From: JAVBMP01 sp031552195
GTDB taxonomy: Bacteria > Desulfobacterota > Desulfovibrionia > Desulfovibrionales > Desulfovibrionaceae
Reading direction: 5' to 3'
Assembly (NCBI GenBank): GCA_031552195.1
Contig: JAVBMT010000012.1
Coordinates: forward strand, 1 to 41,420
Length of the DNA: 41,420 bases
Shown here: positions 1 to 8,562 of the stretch, piece after piece
Layout of the letters: every line of letters starts with the position of its first letter
Position numbering within the stretch: the first letter of the stretch is position 1
Made by a program: the position numbers and the translations under genes
Notes under the pieces: model-generated
What the model was told of the DNA's origin: nothing
Seen by the model: only the letters and a program-made list of their open reading frames with translations
Databases searched by the model: none

Positions 1-753
1 CCATTCGGCGGCGCGTAGCTCGGTAGGGCGCACGAACACCAGCGGGGCCAGCCGCAGGGCGCAGACGATGGGGAAATATCCATCGTAGTTATCGCAATCG
101 CGTAAAAGCTTGGCTACCTTTGACGGCTCGGTGATTGCCGCGCGGTGAACGGTTTTTCGAGGCTTCAAAGCACCGTGCAGGTCGGTGGCCGGGTTTCGCT
201 TGGCGCGGCCTGTTATCACGGCGTAGCGGTAGACCTGCCCGATAATTTGCAGCAAGCGGCGGGCGGTTTCATTCTGCCCTTTTTGCTCGATGGGCTTGAC
301 CACGGCAAGTAAATCCGGCGTTTCCATCCCGGCGATATGCCTGTTGCCGATAACCGGGAAGATGTACTTCTCAAGGCGGTACAAGACCGTTCCCCGGTGC
401 TTTTCGGTGAAGTCGCTTGTCCTGGTGTCGTGCCATTCCAGCGCGATACTCTGAAAGGTGTCTTTGATTTCGGAAAGCTGTTCTTCCTTGGCGGCTTTTT
501 TCTGCGCTCCGGGGTCGATACCGTTCGCCAGCAGCTTTTTTGCTTCATCCCTGCGCTGCCGCGCATCTTTGAGCGTGATGGTGGGGTATTCGCCAAAGCT
601 CAGGAGCTTGGTCTTCTGGTCGAAACGATAGGCCATGCGCCAGAGTTTCCTGCCGGTCTTGGGGATGGAAAGATACAGCCCTCCGCCGTCAAAATGCTTT
701 TGCTCCTTGTCGGCAGCTTTCAGACTACGGATGTAGGTATCGGTGAGGGGCAT
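1..753 (-). CDS. P4-type tyrosine recombinase (integrase), C-terminus outside window
   Basis: Site-specific recombinase that would insert and excise an integrated element. The reading frame is open from an ATG at 753 down to the window edge, giving 251 residues. The N-terminus has the arm-binding domain typical of P4-like integrases (MPLTDTYIRSLKAADKEQ, then FDGGGLYLSIPKTG and LLSFGEYPTITLKDAR). A core-binding SAM-like domain follows at about residues 100-185. The last visible residues (FVRPTELRAAEW, 240-251) carry the first catalytic Arg; the remaining catalytic residues (H-x-x-R, Tyr) lie beyond the edge. AAGGAG stands seven bases before the start. The gene lies just downstream of tRNA-Glu in the same orientation, the usual arrangement for an island integrated in a tRNA 3' end, so the island should extend leftwards. 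Family and start are clear; whether it is intact is not visible. Confidence 0.88.
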   Translation of the reverse strand, partial: MPLTDTYIRSLKAADKEQKHFDGGGLYLSIPKTGRKLWRMAYRFDQKTKLLSFGEYPTITLKDARQRRDEAKKLLANGIDPGAQKKAAKEEQLSEIKDTFQSIALEWHDTRTSDFTEKHRGTVLYRLEKYIFPVIGNRHIAGMETPDLLAVVKPIEQKGQNETARRLLQIIGQVYRYAVITGRAKRNPATDLHGALKPRKTVHRAAITEPSKVAKLLRDCDNYDGYFPIVCALRLAPLVFVRPTELRAAEW

Positions 754-881
754 GTAGGTACTCCTTGTTCATGGTTGGACTGTAAAATACCTACATGAAT
801 AAAAACATCATCTATTCAGCAATGTTAGCTTGTAGGTATCGTGCCCCGATAACACAGTTCGATACCTACAAAAATACCTAC
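732..881. repeat. Six copies of TGTAGGTAT around the integrase start
   Basis: The 9-base word TGTAGGTAT or its complement ATACCTACA occurs at 732-740, 753-760 (one base short), 787-795, 831-839, 862-870 and 874-881 (one base short). Both orientations are present. One copy lies inside the first codons of the integrase gene and one overlaps its start codon and ribosome-binding region. Such clusters beside an integrase are expected for arm-type sites bound by the integrase N-terminal domain, or for an excisionase or repressor operator. The choice between these is inference. Confidence 0.6.
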
Positions 882-934
882 GGATCTTTTGGATGACCTT
901 GGATTTGGCCGGACTTGGGGATTTGAATTGCTTT

Positions 935-978
935 GGAAAAAGCAAGAGCGGCAAGGCTTTTTACACCTTGTCGCTCTT
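935..978 (-). terminator. Intrinsic terminator after tRNA-Glu
   Basis: On the minus strand a 13-bp stem (AAGAGCGACAAGG pairing with CCTTGCCGCTCTT, one G-T pair) with a 9-base loop is followed by GCTTTTTCC. It starts 16 bases after the tRNA CCA end. Confidence 0.75.
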
Positions 979-993
979 CTTGATACCCAAATT

Positions 994-1020
994 TGGCGTC
1001 CCCAAGGGGATTTGAACCCC
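994..1020 (-). other. Probable attachment-site end in the tRNA-Glu 3' half
   Basis: P4-type integrases commonly recombine at the 3' end of a tRNA gene, and the integrase starts 240 bases downstream of this one. The T-arm and acceptor sequence is therefore the likely att core on this side. A partial second copy of 11 bases (GGGGATTTGAA) occurs at 917-927, compared with 1006-1016. The distal att copy lies outside the window, so the crossover cannot be fixed. Confidence 0.45.
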
Positions 1021-1070
1021 TGTCGACGGCGTGAAAGGCCGTTGTCCTGGGCCGGCTAGACGATGGGGAC
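994..1070 (-). tRNA. tRNA-Glu (anticodon TTC)
   Basis: Read on the minus strand, the acceptor stem GTCCCCA pairs with TGGGGAC, followed by G and an encoded CCA. The anticodon stem ACGGC/GCCGT encloses the loop CTTTCAC with anticodon TTC. The T arm has GGTTCAAATCC. It is the probable attachment gene of the element whose integrase lies downstream. Confidence 0.95.
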
Positions 1071-1105
1071 GCATGCCGCGCGTTACACGCCCGGTGAAGG
1101 TTGCT

Positions 1106-1132
1106 TTTATACGTTGTTCCAGCCCCAGTCAA
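1106..1132 (-). promoter_or_regulatory. Probable sigma-70 promoter of tRNA-Glu
   Basis: On the minus strand TTGACT (1127-1132) and TATAAA (1106-1111) are separated by 15 bases, a little short of the optimum. They lie 36 bases upstream of the tRNA 5' end. Confidence 0.5.
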
Positions 1133-1154
1133 TCCTTTTTTCAAAATTATTTCC

Positions 1155-1206
1155 CCCCGCAGCCGGCCAGCCTTTCACCGGAAGCGCGCAAAATCCGGCT
1201 GCGGGG
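1155..1206. other. Long-loop inverted repeat downstream of the GGDEF/EAL gene
   Basis: A perfect 12-bp inverted repeat, CCCCGCAGCCGG and CCGGCTGCGGGG, is separated by 28 bases. It lies between the 3' end of the GGDEF/EAL gene and tRNA-Glu and could act as its terminator, but no strong T-run follows on the minus strand. Confidence 0.35.
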
Positions 1207-1318
1207 CAACTGAAAGCAGCCGGAACCGCCGCGCCGGGCGAAAGAATCGCCGCCGTTTCCATGCGTGGAGCGAAGCGGCCGGCGGTGCATGCCGCTCCGG
1301 CGTTCCGAAAGCGCCGGT

Positions 1319-4300
1319 TCAGCATTGCAGACGCGGAGTGGTCAATGAAAATGCGAGAGCATCTTCCGGGGACATGGGTTTTGAAAAATAATACCCCTGG
1401 GCGAAGCGGCACCCGGTGGAAAGCAAGGCGTCTATCTGGCTTGCGCGTTCAATGCCTTCCGTTACGATGGTAAGCCCCAGGTCGTGCCCCATGGCGATAA
1501 GGTTGCGCATGATGGAGAATGACAATTGGTCTGTTTCAAGCTCCGCAATAAAGCTGCGGTCTATTTTCATGCTGTCTATGGGAAGAATGCGCAAATAGCT
1601 CAAGGAAGAAAAGCCGGTTCCGAAATCGTCAAGGCAGAAGCGTATACCCCGTTTCTTGAAATCCTCCATGGTTCCTATAACGCGCTTTCCGTAATCCAGC
1701 AGAACGCTTTCGGTAATTTCAAAAATCAGCCTGTCGGCGCTTGCGCCGGTTTTTTCCAGTATATCGCCCACGTCGTCCCGGAACGTTGGCGACATGAACT
1801 GGCGGCTGGAAATATTCACATGGATGGTGATGTCGTTGATGCCGTGCTCTTCCTCCCAGTTTTTCAGCAGGGTGCAGACCATCGTCAGCATATGCAGGCT
1901 CAGGCTGTTTATCAGCTCCGACTCTTCGGCAATCGGTATGAAACGGGTTGGTGAAATATTCGTTCCGTTGCGCGTCCAGCGCATCAGCGCCTCAAAACCG
2001 TAAAGCCTGCCGGAGACCACTTCAATAAGCGGCTGATAATGCATCATTATTTCTTTACGTTCAATTGCCTTGCGCAGGTCATACTCCAACGCCAGGTTTT
2101 CTTCAGTTTCTTCCCTCATTCTTTCGTTAAAGACCATGATCTGGCGCCGCTCATGATTTTTGGCGTTATACATGGCGGTGTCAACGTCACGCAGCAGGTC
2201 TTCCGGGTTATGGTAATGATCGCCGTTAATTACGACGCCGATGCTTGCCGCCATGCGCGCCTCCAGCCCGTTGAGGACCATGGGCTGCTCAAGGCTCTTG
2301 CAAATGCGGCGGGACACTTCAATGGCGATGTGCGGGTGCTCTATGCCGTCCAGCAGCACGGCGAACTCGTCGCCGCCGAAGCGGGCCACGGTGTCAGCCT
2401 CGCGCACGCAAAACTGGATCTGCCGCGCGGTTTTGATAAGCACTTCGTCACCGGCTTTATGCCCGAAAATATCGTTGATATTTTTAAAACGGTCCAGGTC
2501 AAGGTAAAGTACAGCGAATTTATACCCTTGGTGCCGCTTGGCCTTGCGCAGAACCATCGTGAGGCGGTCCTGAAAAAGAGTGCGGTTGGGCAGGTTGGTG
2601 AGCGGATCATGAAAGGCCTGGTGCAGAAGTTTTTCTTCCGTTTTTTTACGGCTGGTTATATCGGTGAGAAAGGCCTCGTAATAAGCCGGTTCTCCGTTTT
2701 GCCCGGTAACCAGGCGGGCGTTCATGGAAACCCAAACCGGCGACGCGTCCTGCGTTATGGCCTGAAATTCCACTCCGCTTATCCGCCCGCGCAATTCAAG
2801 GAGTTCGTAAAGGGTATTTTCCATCTCTTCACTATAGCAAAGCAATTGCTTAGGATCCGAGTAGGCGCTCAGAAGGTCCTCAACGCTGCCGTAGCCGAGA
2901 ATACGGGCCAGGGAAGGGTTGGCTGAAATAATGCTGCCGTCCATGGCGCGCTGGAACACGCCCTCGATAGCGTTGTCGACAATATCGCGGTAACGGCTTT
3001 CCGCCTGCAAAAGCGCCTGTTCCACCGAATGGCGCTCGGCGTTCTCCAGCCGCAACTGGGCGTTGATCCGCATGAACTCGCTGGTGCGCTCCTTGACCAT
3101 CAGTTCAAGGTTGTCGCGGGAACGGCGCAATTCTTCCTGCAGGTTGTGGCTCTGGGTTACATCTCGAAAAATGCAGACCGTCATATGCCTGTCAATGATC
3201 TTCTTGTTCGTGACGTGAGATTCAAGCAGAATGAACTGGCCGCCGCAAAACAGCGGCAACTCGAAGCTGAATTCCGGAGACATGCTCAAGCGGCGGAAAA
3301 AAGCGGCCCAGGGCGCATATTCCGCGCCGTTTTCCTTCATATTGAAAGGCGGAAGTTCGCTCAAACTGCGGCCTGGCAGGTCGCTCGGCCAATTGAACAA
3401 AACGCGCGCGAATTCATTGCAGCGCACGATGACAAGACTTGAATCAAGCACAAGGAGTCCGTCATTGATACTGTTGGTGATAATGGTCAGCTGTTCGAGC
3501 GCGTAACTGGAATCGGAGGTGGCCATCTTGACCTTTTCTTCAAGGGCGGCCAGATATTCGGAAATTTCCCCCCCCATGCTCCGCATGGCCGAGGCCAGGC
3601 CGTTAAGCTCATTATCAGGGTCGATATCAAGGGTTGCGGAAAAATCGTGGGCGGCCACCTTGCCGGCATATTCAGCAATCTGGTCAATGGGCTTTATAAC
3701 CCGGCGCACGACCATGACTATGCCCAGGCCGAGCAATAAAAGAGCGGCAAGCGCGGTAAAAGTGCTGGAAAAAATAAAGCTGCCGGAAAAGCTTAACAAG
3801 CCGGTGGCGGGAACTCCGAAACCGATGAGGAGGTCTGGGTTCAATTGCAGCAGCTGCACGGTATTCAACATTTTTTCGCCGTGCATGGTGATGGTCGTTT
3901 GCAGGGATTTTTTGAGTTTTACGCCGAGCTCCGCAAGATAGGTTGTGTAAATCGTCGGAGCATCGTAAATTGCTTTCGCTTCCTTCAGCAAAGACCGGTT
4001 TGCGGCCGCCCCGGCTTCAGCCAGGTCGCCCGCGAGGCCGCCGGGGTAAGTGTATATTATGTTCCCCTGCCAGTCTGAAAGATAAAAATAGCTTACGCCG
4101 AGCATGGAACCCAGCGTTTCCAGGCGCAGGTCAAGAACAGGCCCGCGCCCGGCGTAGCCGTCAGGGGCGTAGAGATCAAGCGCTTTTAAAAATAGATTGG
4201 CCTGTTTTACCGTGTTTTCCAGCCTGAGCCGGTTCTGGGTGTAGCTTCCGTAAAGCAGGTCCATGGGAAGAAACATGACCAGCAACAACAACATCCAGAG

Positions 4301-4339
4301 TATGAGCCGCCCAAAAAAAGTACGTTTCCTGAACGCCAT
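1319..4339 (-). CDS. Membrane-bound GGDEF/EAL protein with HAMP and PAS domains
   Basis: Cyclic-di-GMP turnover protein of 1006 residues. A first membrane segment lies at about 11-30, an extracytoplasmic sensor at about 31-185, a second membrane segment at about 187-211 and HAMP at about 212-265. A PAS-like domain spans about 285-395, a coiled coil 395-445 and a second PAS 447-565. The GGDEF domain has an intact RFGGDEF (GGDEF 655-659) and a correctly spaced RxxD inhibitory site (646-649), so it should be able to make c-di-GMP and bind it as product. The EAL domain has FEALMRW (EAL 783-785) and later DDFGTGFSSL, as in active phosphodiesterases. Both catalytic halves look complete, so net activity cannot be predicted. 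AGGA precedes the ATG. It is transcribed alone; the neighbouring glycosyltransferase is divergent. The ligand is unknown. Confidence 0.93.
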   Translation of the reverse strand: MAFRKRTFFGRLILWMLLLLVMFLPMDLLYGSYTQNRLRLENTVKQANLFLKALDLYAPDGYAGRGPVLDLRLETLGSMLGVSYFYLSDWQGNIIYTYPGGLAGDLAEAGAAANRSLLKEAKAIYDAPTIYTTYLAELGVKLKKSLQTTITMHGEKMLNTVQLLQLNPDLLIGFGVPATGLLSFSGSFIFSSTFTALAALLLLGLGIVMVVRRVIKPIDQIAEYAGKVAAHDFSATLDIDPDNELNGLASAMRSMGGEISEYLAALEEKVKMATSDSSYALEQLTIITNSINDGLLVLDSSLVIVRCNEFARVLFNWPSDLPGRSLSELPPFNMKENGAEYAPWAAFFRRLSMSPEFSFELPLFCGGQFILLESHVTNKKIIDRHMTVCIFRDVTQSHNLQEELRRSRDNLELMVKERTSEFMRINAQLRLENAERHSVEQALLQAESRYRDIVDNAIEGVFQRAMDGSIISANPSLARILGYGSVEDLLSAYSDPKQLLCYSEEMENTLYELLELRGRISGVEFQAITQDASPVWVSMNARLVTGQNGEPAYYEAFLTDITSRKKTEEKLLHQAFHDPLTNLPNRTLFQDRLTMVLRKAKRHQGYKFAVLYLDLDRFKNINDIFGHKAGDEVLIKTARQIQFCVREADTVARFGGDEFAVLLDGIEHPHIAIEVSRRICKSLEQPMVLNGLEARMAASIGVVINGDHYHNPEDLLRDVDTAMYNAKNHERRQIMVFNERMREETEENLALEYDLRKAIERKEIMMHYQPLIEVVSGRLYGFEALMRWTRNGTNISPTRFIPIAEESELINSLSLHMLTMVCTLLKNWEEEHGINDITIHVNISSRQFMSPTFRDDVGDILEKTGASADRLIFEITESVLLDYGKRVIGTMEDFKKRGIRFCLDDFGTGFSSLSYLRILPIDSMKIDRSFIAELETDQLSFSIMRNLIAMGHDLGLTIVTEGIERASQIDALLSTGCRFAQGYYFSKPMSPEDALAFSLTTPRLQC

Positions 4340-4703
4340 TTTTTAATCCTCAAAAAATACAGGGTGTGAAGAGTGGGAAGCCTTGATATAATCAATTTAA
4401 ACAATAGCCTATCTAAAATAAAAAAGCAAACGGCCCTTGGCAACTTAGCATCGCCTATACACATATATGTCAATGAGTCTATTTTATGCGGAACATAAAT
4501 AATTGGATTAAATCTTATTTATACTTGCGGGCCAAGGCCGTTCCAGGGCGTATTCTTCCCAAAACGCGCGGAAGAACAGGGTTATGGCAGGCCTGCTGAA
4601 CTGGACCAAGGCATCTTTACGGAAATGGCCGGGCCTTGCCGGAAGCGCCCTGGCTTCCCGCTCCGGGCTGATTGAATGAAACAATGCAAAGCAAGGTTGC
4701 CGC
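4340..4703. other. Divergent intergenic region (364 bp)
   Basis: This AT-rich stretch between the divergent GGDEF/EAL and glycosyltransferase genes must hold both promoters. I could not pick convincing -35/-10 pairs. A 10-base palindrome ACATATATGT lies near 4462. No RNA gene or clear terminator is seen. Confidence 0.4.
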
Positions 4704-5945
4704 ATGAGCGAACACTCACCCTCTCTGGCCTCTCTCGCCAAATTGTCCGGTTTTTACAAAGAACGCGGGGATGACGCAAAAAGCGCCGCTTACCTGGCTG
4801 AGCTAGAAGCCGGGCTGAATTCGGCAAAGACAAAGGGCGAAGGCGGGCCGAATGCGGAAGAATTGGCCGGGCTTTACAACGCGGGAGCGCATGACGGACT
4901 GCTGCTTATCCAAAAGGCATTTCCCGCCGGCTTCCCTTCCAGCGGACTTCTGGCCCAAATGGCCTGCGCCATTTATTTCGCAAGGCGCGAACCGCAAAAG
5001 GCCATGGCGGCCTCGCGCTTCATCGCCAACCCCACGCCGATGCGCCTGTGCCGGAAAACAGCGGAATTATGGAGGGAAATTTTCGCGCCCGCGCCGGAAC
5101 GCCTGAAAGCCCTGCCCAAAGTTCACCTGCTCCTTCCGGTGAGCAATCAAGCGCGGCTCCTGGAACAAACCTTGCGTACGCTCGGGAAAACCGAATACCC
5201 GGACTATGCCGTTTACCTGGCGGACAACGGCTCCACGGACGGCACGAAAAATATCATGGCGCGGGCGGCGGAATTTTTTCCGCCAGAGGTCGCTGTTCAC
5301 ACGCAAAGCTTTCCCGTTGATATCGGGCGTACGGCCGCCAGAAACTGGCTTTTGACCGGGCATGACCACAGGCCGGCGGAATTTGTGGCCGTTTGCTCGG
5401 ACAGCCTGGCCAAGGCCGGGCCGGACTGGATGCAAAACCTGGTTCTTACCGCGCTGGCCTTCCCGGAAGCCGGATGCATCGGCGGCAAGAGCCTGATTGG
5501 AGGCAGCCGGAAGTATGCCTCAGGCGTGGGCCGCCACATCATAGCGCTGGAACCGGACCTTGCCGACCTGACCAATTCGGGAGCCGAAGAAGACCTTGGC
5601 CAGTTTGATTATATCGACATGGCTGATCATGTGTCCGGCAGCCCCCTGCTTTACCGCCGCAAGGCGCTGGACGAAGCCGGGATATTCGATATCCGCTTTT
5701 CCCCCAGCCAGCTGGCCGAACTCGACCGCCATATCGCCCTGCACATGGCCGGATTCGGAGTCGTCTACAACGGGCTGACGTCATTCGAGCACGCTCCTCC
5801 CCTTGGCAATTCTGAAAAAGAGAAAAAATATCAAGCCGACAATTTCAGAGGAAACACCAAGAAGTTGTATTATAAATACAACTTGGGCGAAGTGTATGAA
5901 ACACTGTTGAAATGGCGGGAAAAACGGGCGGCCTGGCTGGCCTGA
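4704..5945 (+). CDS. Family 2 glycosyltransferase
   Basis: Predicted transferase of a sugar from a nucleotide-sugar donor, 413 residues and cytoplasmic, with no signal peptide or membrane segment seen. The first 130 residues are helical and TPR-like (LAKLSGFYKERGDDAKSAAY). A GT-A fold follows from about residue 137: VHLLLPVSNQARLLEQTL, then DNGSTDGTKN for the nucleotide-binding edge, and a later DHVSGSPLLYRR segment. The metal-binding D-x-D is not obvious; VAVCSDSLAKAG may be the equivalent. The ribosome site is weak (AAGG 8 bases before ATG). No other envelope-synthesis gene adjoins it, so the acceptor is unknown. Confidence 0.8.
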   Translation: MSEHSPSLASLAKLSGFYKERGDDAKSAAYLAELEAGLNSAKTKGEGGPNAEELAGLYNAGAHDGLLLIQKAFPAGFPSSGLLAQMACAIYFARREPQKAMAASRFIANPTPMRLCRKTAELWREIFAPAPERLKALPKVHLLLPVSNQARLLEQTLRTLGKTEYPDYAVYLADNGSTDGTKNIMARAAEFFPPEVAVHTQSFPVDIGRTAARNWLLTGHDHRPAEFVAVCSDSLAKAGPDWMQNLVLTALAFPEAGCIGGKSLIGGSRKYASGVGRHIIALEPDLADLTNSGAEEDLGQFDYIDMADHVSGSPLLYRRKALDEAGIFDIRFSPSQLAELDRHIALHMAGFGVVYNGLTSFEHAPPLGNSEKEKKYQADNFRGNTKKLYYKYNLGEVYETLLKWREKRAAWLA

Positions 5946-6068
5946 AAACTTCCGGGAATTTCAGCGTTGAAGAACCGAAATGACGCCGGGGAACGCATCT
6001 TGCGGCGGAAGCAGCCCGCATGCCGCCTGTGCCGCGCGGCAGCCGGAGCGTTTTCAGGGTGCAGCCGC

Positions 6069-6634
6069 TTAAACGCTGAAAAGAAGATAATGCAGCAGCG
6101 CGTCCGTTTCCGGCGCTTGCCCCTGGAGTGAAAGGGAAAGGTTTGAAACGGCGGCCGTACAATCAGGCCCGCAATAAGGCCCGGCCGGTTCTGACGCAAA
6201 AACTTCCTGCAATAACGAAGCCGCCGGAGCCGAATCCGCCCCGCCGCCTTCCGCGTTTGCGCCCAGAAGGCCGTATAAAGTCAGCGCTCCCCCGCGCTTG
6301 CCGCACCGCCCTGGCCTCCGGCCTCCGCCACAAACCCTTGCGGTTCCAGTTCTTCAGCCGGGCGGAAGGCTTCCGTCACGTCTTCTCCGCCCAGCAAGGT
6401 TCCGTCGGGCAGCAGCAAATCCGGTTTATGCGTGAAAAATCCACACAGCAGAACACGCCCGCCATTGTCGCCGGTGATAATGAAATTGTCGCCGGACGGC
6501 TCAAAAGTGGCCGCGCTCATATCAAAAACGAATTTGACAAGCGACACGCCTTCAAGGCTGATTTCCAGGCTGTTCCCGGCGGAGGGAAGGTTCAGCGACA
6601 GAATATTCACTGAAGACTGCTCAGGTTGCGGCAT
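6069..6634 (-). pseudogene. Frameshifted N-terminal module of a BapA/LapA-like adhesin
   Basis: The start ATG at 6634 has a strong ribosome site (AAGGGGTG). As sequenced the frame gives 117 residues and stops at 6281. The segment LEGVSLVKFVFDMSAATFEP, then NFIITGDNGGRVLLCGFFTH and LLLPDGTLLGGEDVTEAF, matches the N-terminal module seen at the start of giant type I-secreted RTX adhesins (BapA-prefix or LapA-like) in Desulfovibrio and relatives. Adding one base in the five-C run at 6289-6293 restores a frame that continues GALTLYGLLGANAEGGG and ends at 6069, about 188 residues. Even then the repeats, RTX region and secretion signal are missing, where relatives run to thousands of residues. I read it as a decayed remnant. 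A sequencing error, programmed frameshift or short stand-alone protein remain possible. Confidence 0.55.
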
Positions 6635-6711
6635 TGCTTCACCCCTTGCTGATATCTGTGTGCTTCTGCACATATATCCTGATTGCGCCTGGAGATCAAC
6701 AGCCCGCCCAG

Positions 6712-6742
6712 ATAAAAAAGGGGCGGGAAAAATTCCCGCCCC
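6712..6742 (-). terminator. Terminator after the third sulfatase-like gene
   Basis: On the minus strand GGGGCGGGAA and TTCCCGCCCC form a 10-bp stem with a 3-base loop, followed by six T residues. It lies 46 bases past the stop of the upstream gene. Confidence 0.9.
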
Positions 6743-6787
6743 TCGCCATAAGCTCTCGGCCTATGCTTCGCCTTTACGGGCGAGACC

Positions 6788-8359
6788 TTATTCGGTCATG
6801 AGCTGGCCCATGAATTCACGCAAGGCATCCCACAATTCTTTGGCTTCCTTGGGGTGCTTGTCAATAATATTATTGAGCTGGAAGCGGTCGTTCTTGCGGC
6901 TGTAAAGTTCGTCTTTTTCCGGGCACTTCGCTTCGCTGCCCGGGGTGCATGTCCATTGCTGTTCACCGTCAACAGAAGCTCCGTCGAGCATTTCACGCTC
7001 TTCCGCGCTCTTGTTTTCCTCGGTATGCGCGATTGAAGATTTATAACCGACATGCGTGCCCACTTTTCTTACCGATTCTCCAAATTCAGTTACGAAGTCA
7101 GCGGTGGAACCGTGCGCCTGGTCGTGCTTCAGCCAGTGAATGTAAGACCAGTCATGGGTAATGATGGACCAGGAGAAACGGTAGTAACCGGCAATGGCGA
7201 AATCGCGCACTTTTTCAGCCTGACGGAAGGCCACGGGCATAAGGCTTTTGCCCTGGTGGAAATCACGCACGCCAAGGCCGAGCCAGTCGCAAACCGTGGG
7301 GGCCACGTCGCAAGATTGGGCGAAGGCGTTGGTACGGCCGGGTTTTACGCCGGGGGCCTTGATCATCATAACGCCGTGCACCAGTTCTTCATAGGGCCAG
7401 GGGCGGCACTTGCGCATGATGCCGTGGCCGTGTTCGCCGTTGCCCATGGGCTCTCCGTGGTCGGAAACAATCATGGTCATGGTGTCTTTTTCCAAGCCCA
7501 GGCGTTTGCAGTTCTCCATGAAATAACCCAGCCACTTGTCGCACAGGCTGACGTTTTCCGCATAAAGCATGCGCACATGGTGCAGTTCTTCTTCGGTATA
7601 AAGGCCTTCAACCGCGCCCATAAGGGGCAGGAACTGGTCTTTGCCTTTGTAATCCGGGTTGTAGGGGCACTTTCTTTCCGGGTCGTACATGGAGGGGCTG
7701 TCCCACGGCTCATGCGGGTCGAAGCTGTCTATGAACAGGAAGAAAGGCTTGTTCGGGTCACGGTCATCAAGGTATTGCACGGCTTGCTTCATCACCTTGG
7801 CCACGTTCTGGTCTTCGTCGGTCTTCCAGTACTGGCGCTGCCGGAAATAGTGATCCATTTCCTTCAGGTTAAGCGCGACCACGCCATCACCCACCAGGCG
7901 GTCGCCATTTTTCAGAACCACATCTTCCATGAAATCTTTGGGGTCAAGGTGAATGAGGTCGTCTTTGGCATAGTAGTTTTGATCAAGCTCATGCCCGTGC
8001 AGGAACCACACCTTGTCAAAACCGCGGCTGTAGCCGAACTTGGGCAGGCGGTTCGGCGGGCTGTCGAAAATGAAGGCGGTATCTATGTTGCTGCCCCAGC
8101 AAAGATCGGCAATGGTGGTGTCTTCCATGGTCAACGGGGCCCAGCCGCTGTAAGGCAGGGTGAAACGCCCGGTGTGCATGGCGCGGCGGCAGGGTATGGT
8201 GGGCAGGCCTTCAATGTAGCATTCATCGAACACCATGCTTTCACGGGCAAAGCGGTCGAAGTTGGGGGTTTTTATCCAGTCGTTGCCGTTGCAGCCAAGG
8301 TAGTTGTACTGCAAGCTGTCAAACATCAGGACTATGGCGTTCTTTACTGGTGGGTACAT
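6788..8359 (-). CDS. Sulfatase-like alkaline-phosphatase-superfamily hydrolase, copy 3
   Basis: Predicted metal-dependent hydrolase of 523 residues, with no signal peptide and therefore probably cytoplasmic. The fold is clear from MFDSLQYNYLGCNG (metal Asp14), TPNFDRFARES, FDPHEPWDSP (His216), IVSDHGEPMG (Asp300-His301) and the closing DELYSRKNDRFQLNN. The motif holding the nucleophile reads T54-I-P-C-R58, with ARG and HTGR following, where sulfatases have C/S-x-P-x-R. Cysteine or serine needed for formylglycine is therefore absent, and Thr54 is the candidate nucleophile as in other threonine-using members of the superfamily. It may act on phosphate or phosphonate esters rather than sulfates. 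The substrate is unknown. It is the last of three tandem paralogues and shares a nearly identical start and leader with the middle copy. The start is ATG after AGAGGAAAAACC. Confidence 0.85.
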   Translation of the reverse strand: MYPPVKNAIVLMFDSLQYNYLGCNGNDWIKTPNFDRFARESMVFDECYIEGLPTIPCRRAMHTGRFTLPYSGWAPLTMEDTTIADLCWGSNIDTAFIFDSPPNRLPKFGYSRGFDKVWFLHGHELDQNYYAKDDLIHLDPKDFMEDVVLKNGDRLVGDGVVALNLKEMDHYFRQRQYWKTDEDQNVAKVMKQAVQYLDDRDPNKPFFLFIDSFDPHEPWDSPSMYDPERKCPYNPDYKGKDQFLPLMGAVEGLYTEEELHHVRMLYAENVSLCDKWLGYFMENCKRLGLEKDTMTMIVSDHGEPMGNGEHGHGIMRKCRPWPYEELVHGVMMIKAPGVKPGRTNAFAQSCDVAPTVCDWLGLGVRDFHQGKSLMPVAFRQAEKVRDFAIAGYYRFSWSIITHDWSYIHWLKHDQAHGSTADFVTEFGESVRKVGTHVGYKSSIAHTEENKSAEEREMLDGASVDGEQQWTCTPGSEAKCPEKDELYSRKNDRFQLNNIIDKHPKEAKELWDALREFMGQLMTE

Positions 8360-8500
8360 GGTTTTTCCTCTGATCTTCCGGTTTTTACCACCGCTCGGCG
8401 TTGGTCATGGTTTACGTTTAATTCCGCTATCGTTCCGGTAAACGTGCATGTTTTGCCTGAACTCATCCTATATTAATCAAGCAAAAAGTTAAATCGCCTC
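8360..8500 (-). promoter_or_regulatory. Leader of sulfatase copy 3, shared with copy 2
   Basis: The last ~110 bases before this start align with those before the middle gene: an ATAGCGGAA block, AACGTAAAC, a CGCCGAGCGG hairpin core, then ATCAGAGGA before the ATG. CGTTTA and TAAACG, 18 bases apart, form an inverted repeat. This suggests a promoter or operator copied with the gene; no regulator is identified. Confidence 0.4.
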
Positions 8501-8545
8501 TCTATAGAAACCCCGGCTGCTAAAGTGATGCCGGGGTTCTATAGA
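8501..8545 (-). terminator. Terminator after the middle sulfatase-like gene
   Basis: TCTATAGAA(A)CCCCGGC pairs with GCCGGGGTTCTATAGA around a 12-base loop, just past the stop at 8563. The flanking AT pairs supply the U-rich side. Confidence 0.75.
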
Positions 8546-8562
8546 ATGCAAGGCGCGGACTG

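Noticed and set aside
4584..4679. A 31-codon frame (MAGLLNWTKASLRKWPGLAG...) just before the glycosyltransferase gene
   Set aside because: Weak ribosome site and no recognisable features; could be a leader peptide but nothing supports it.
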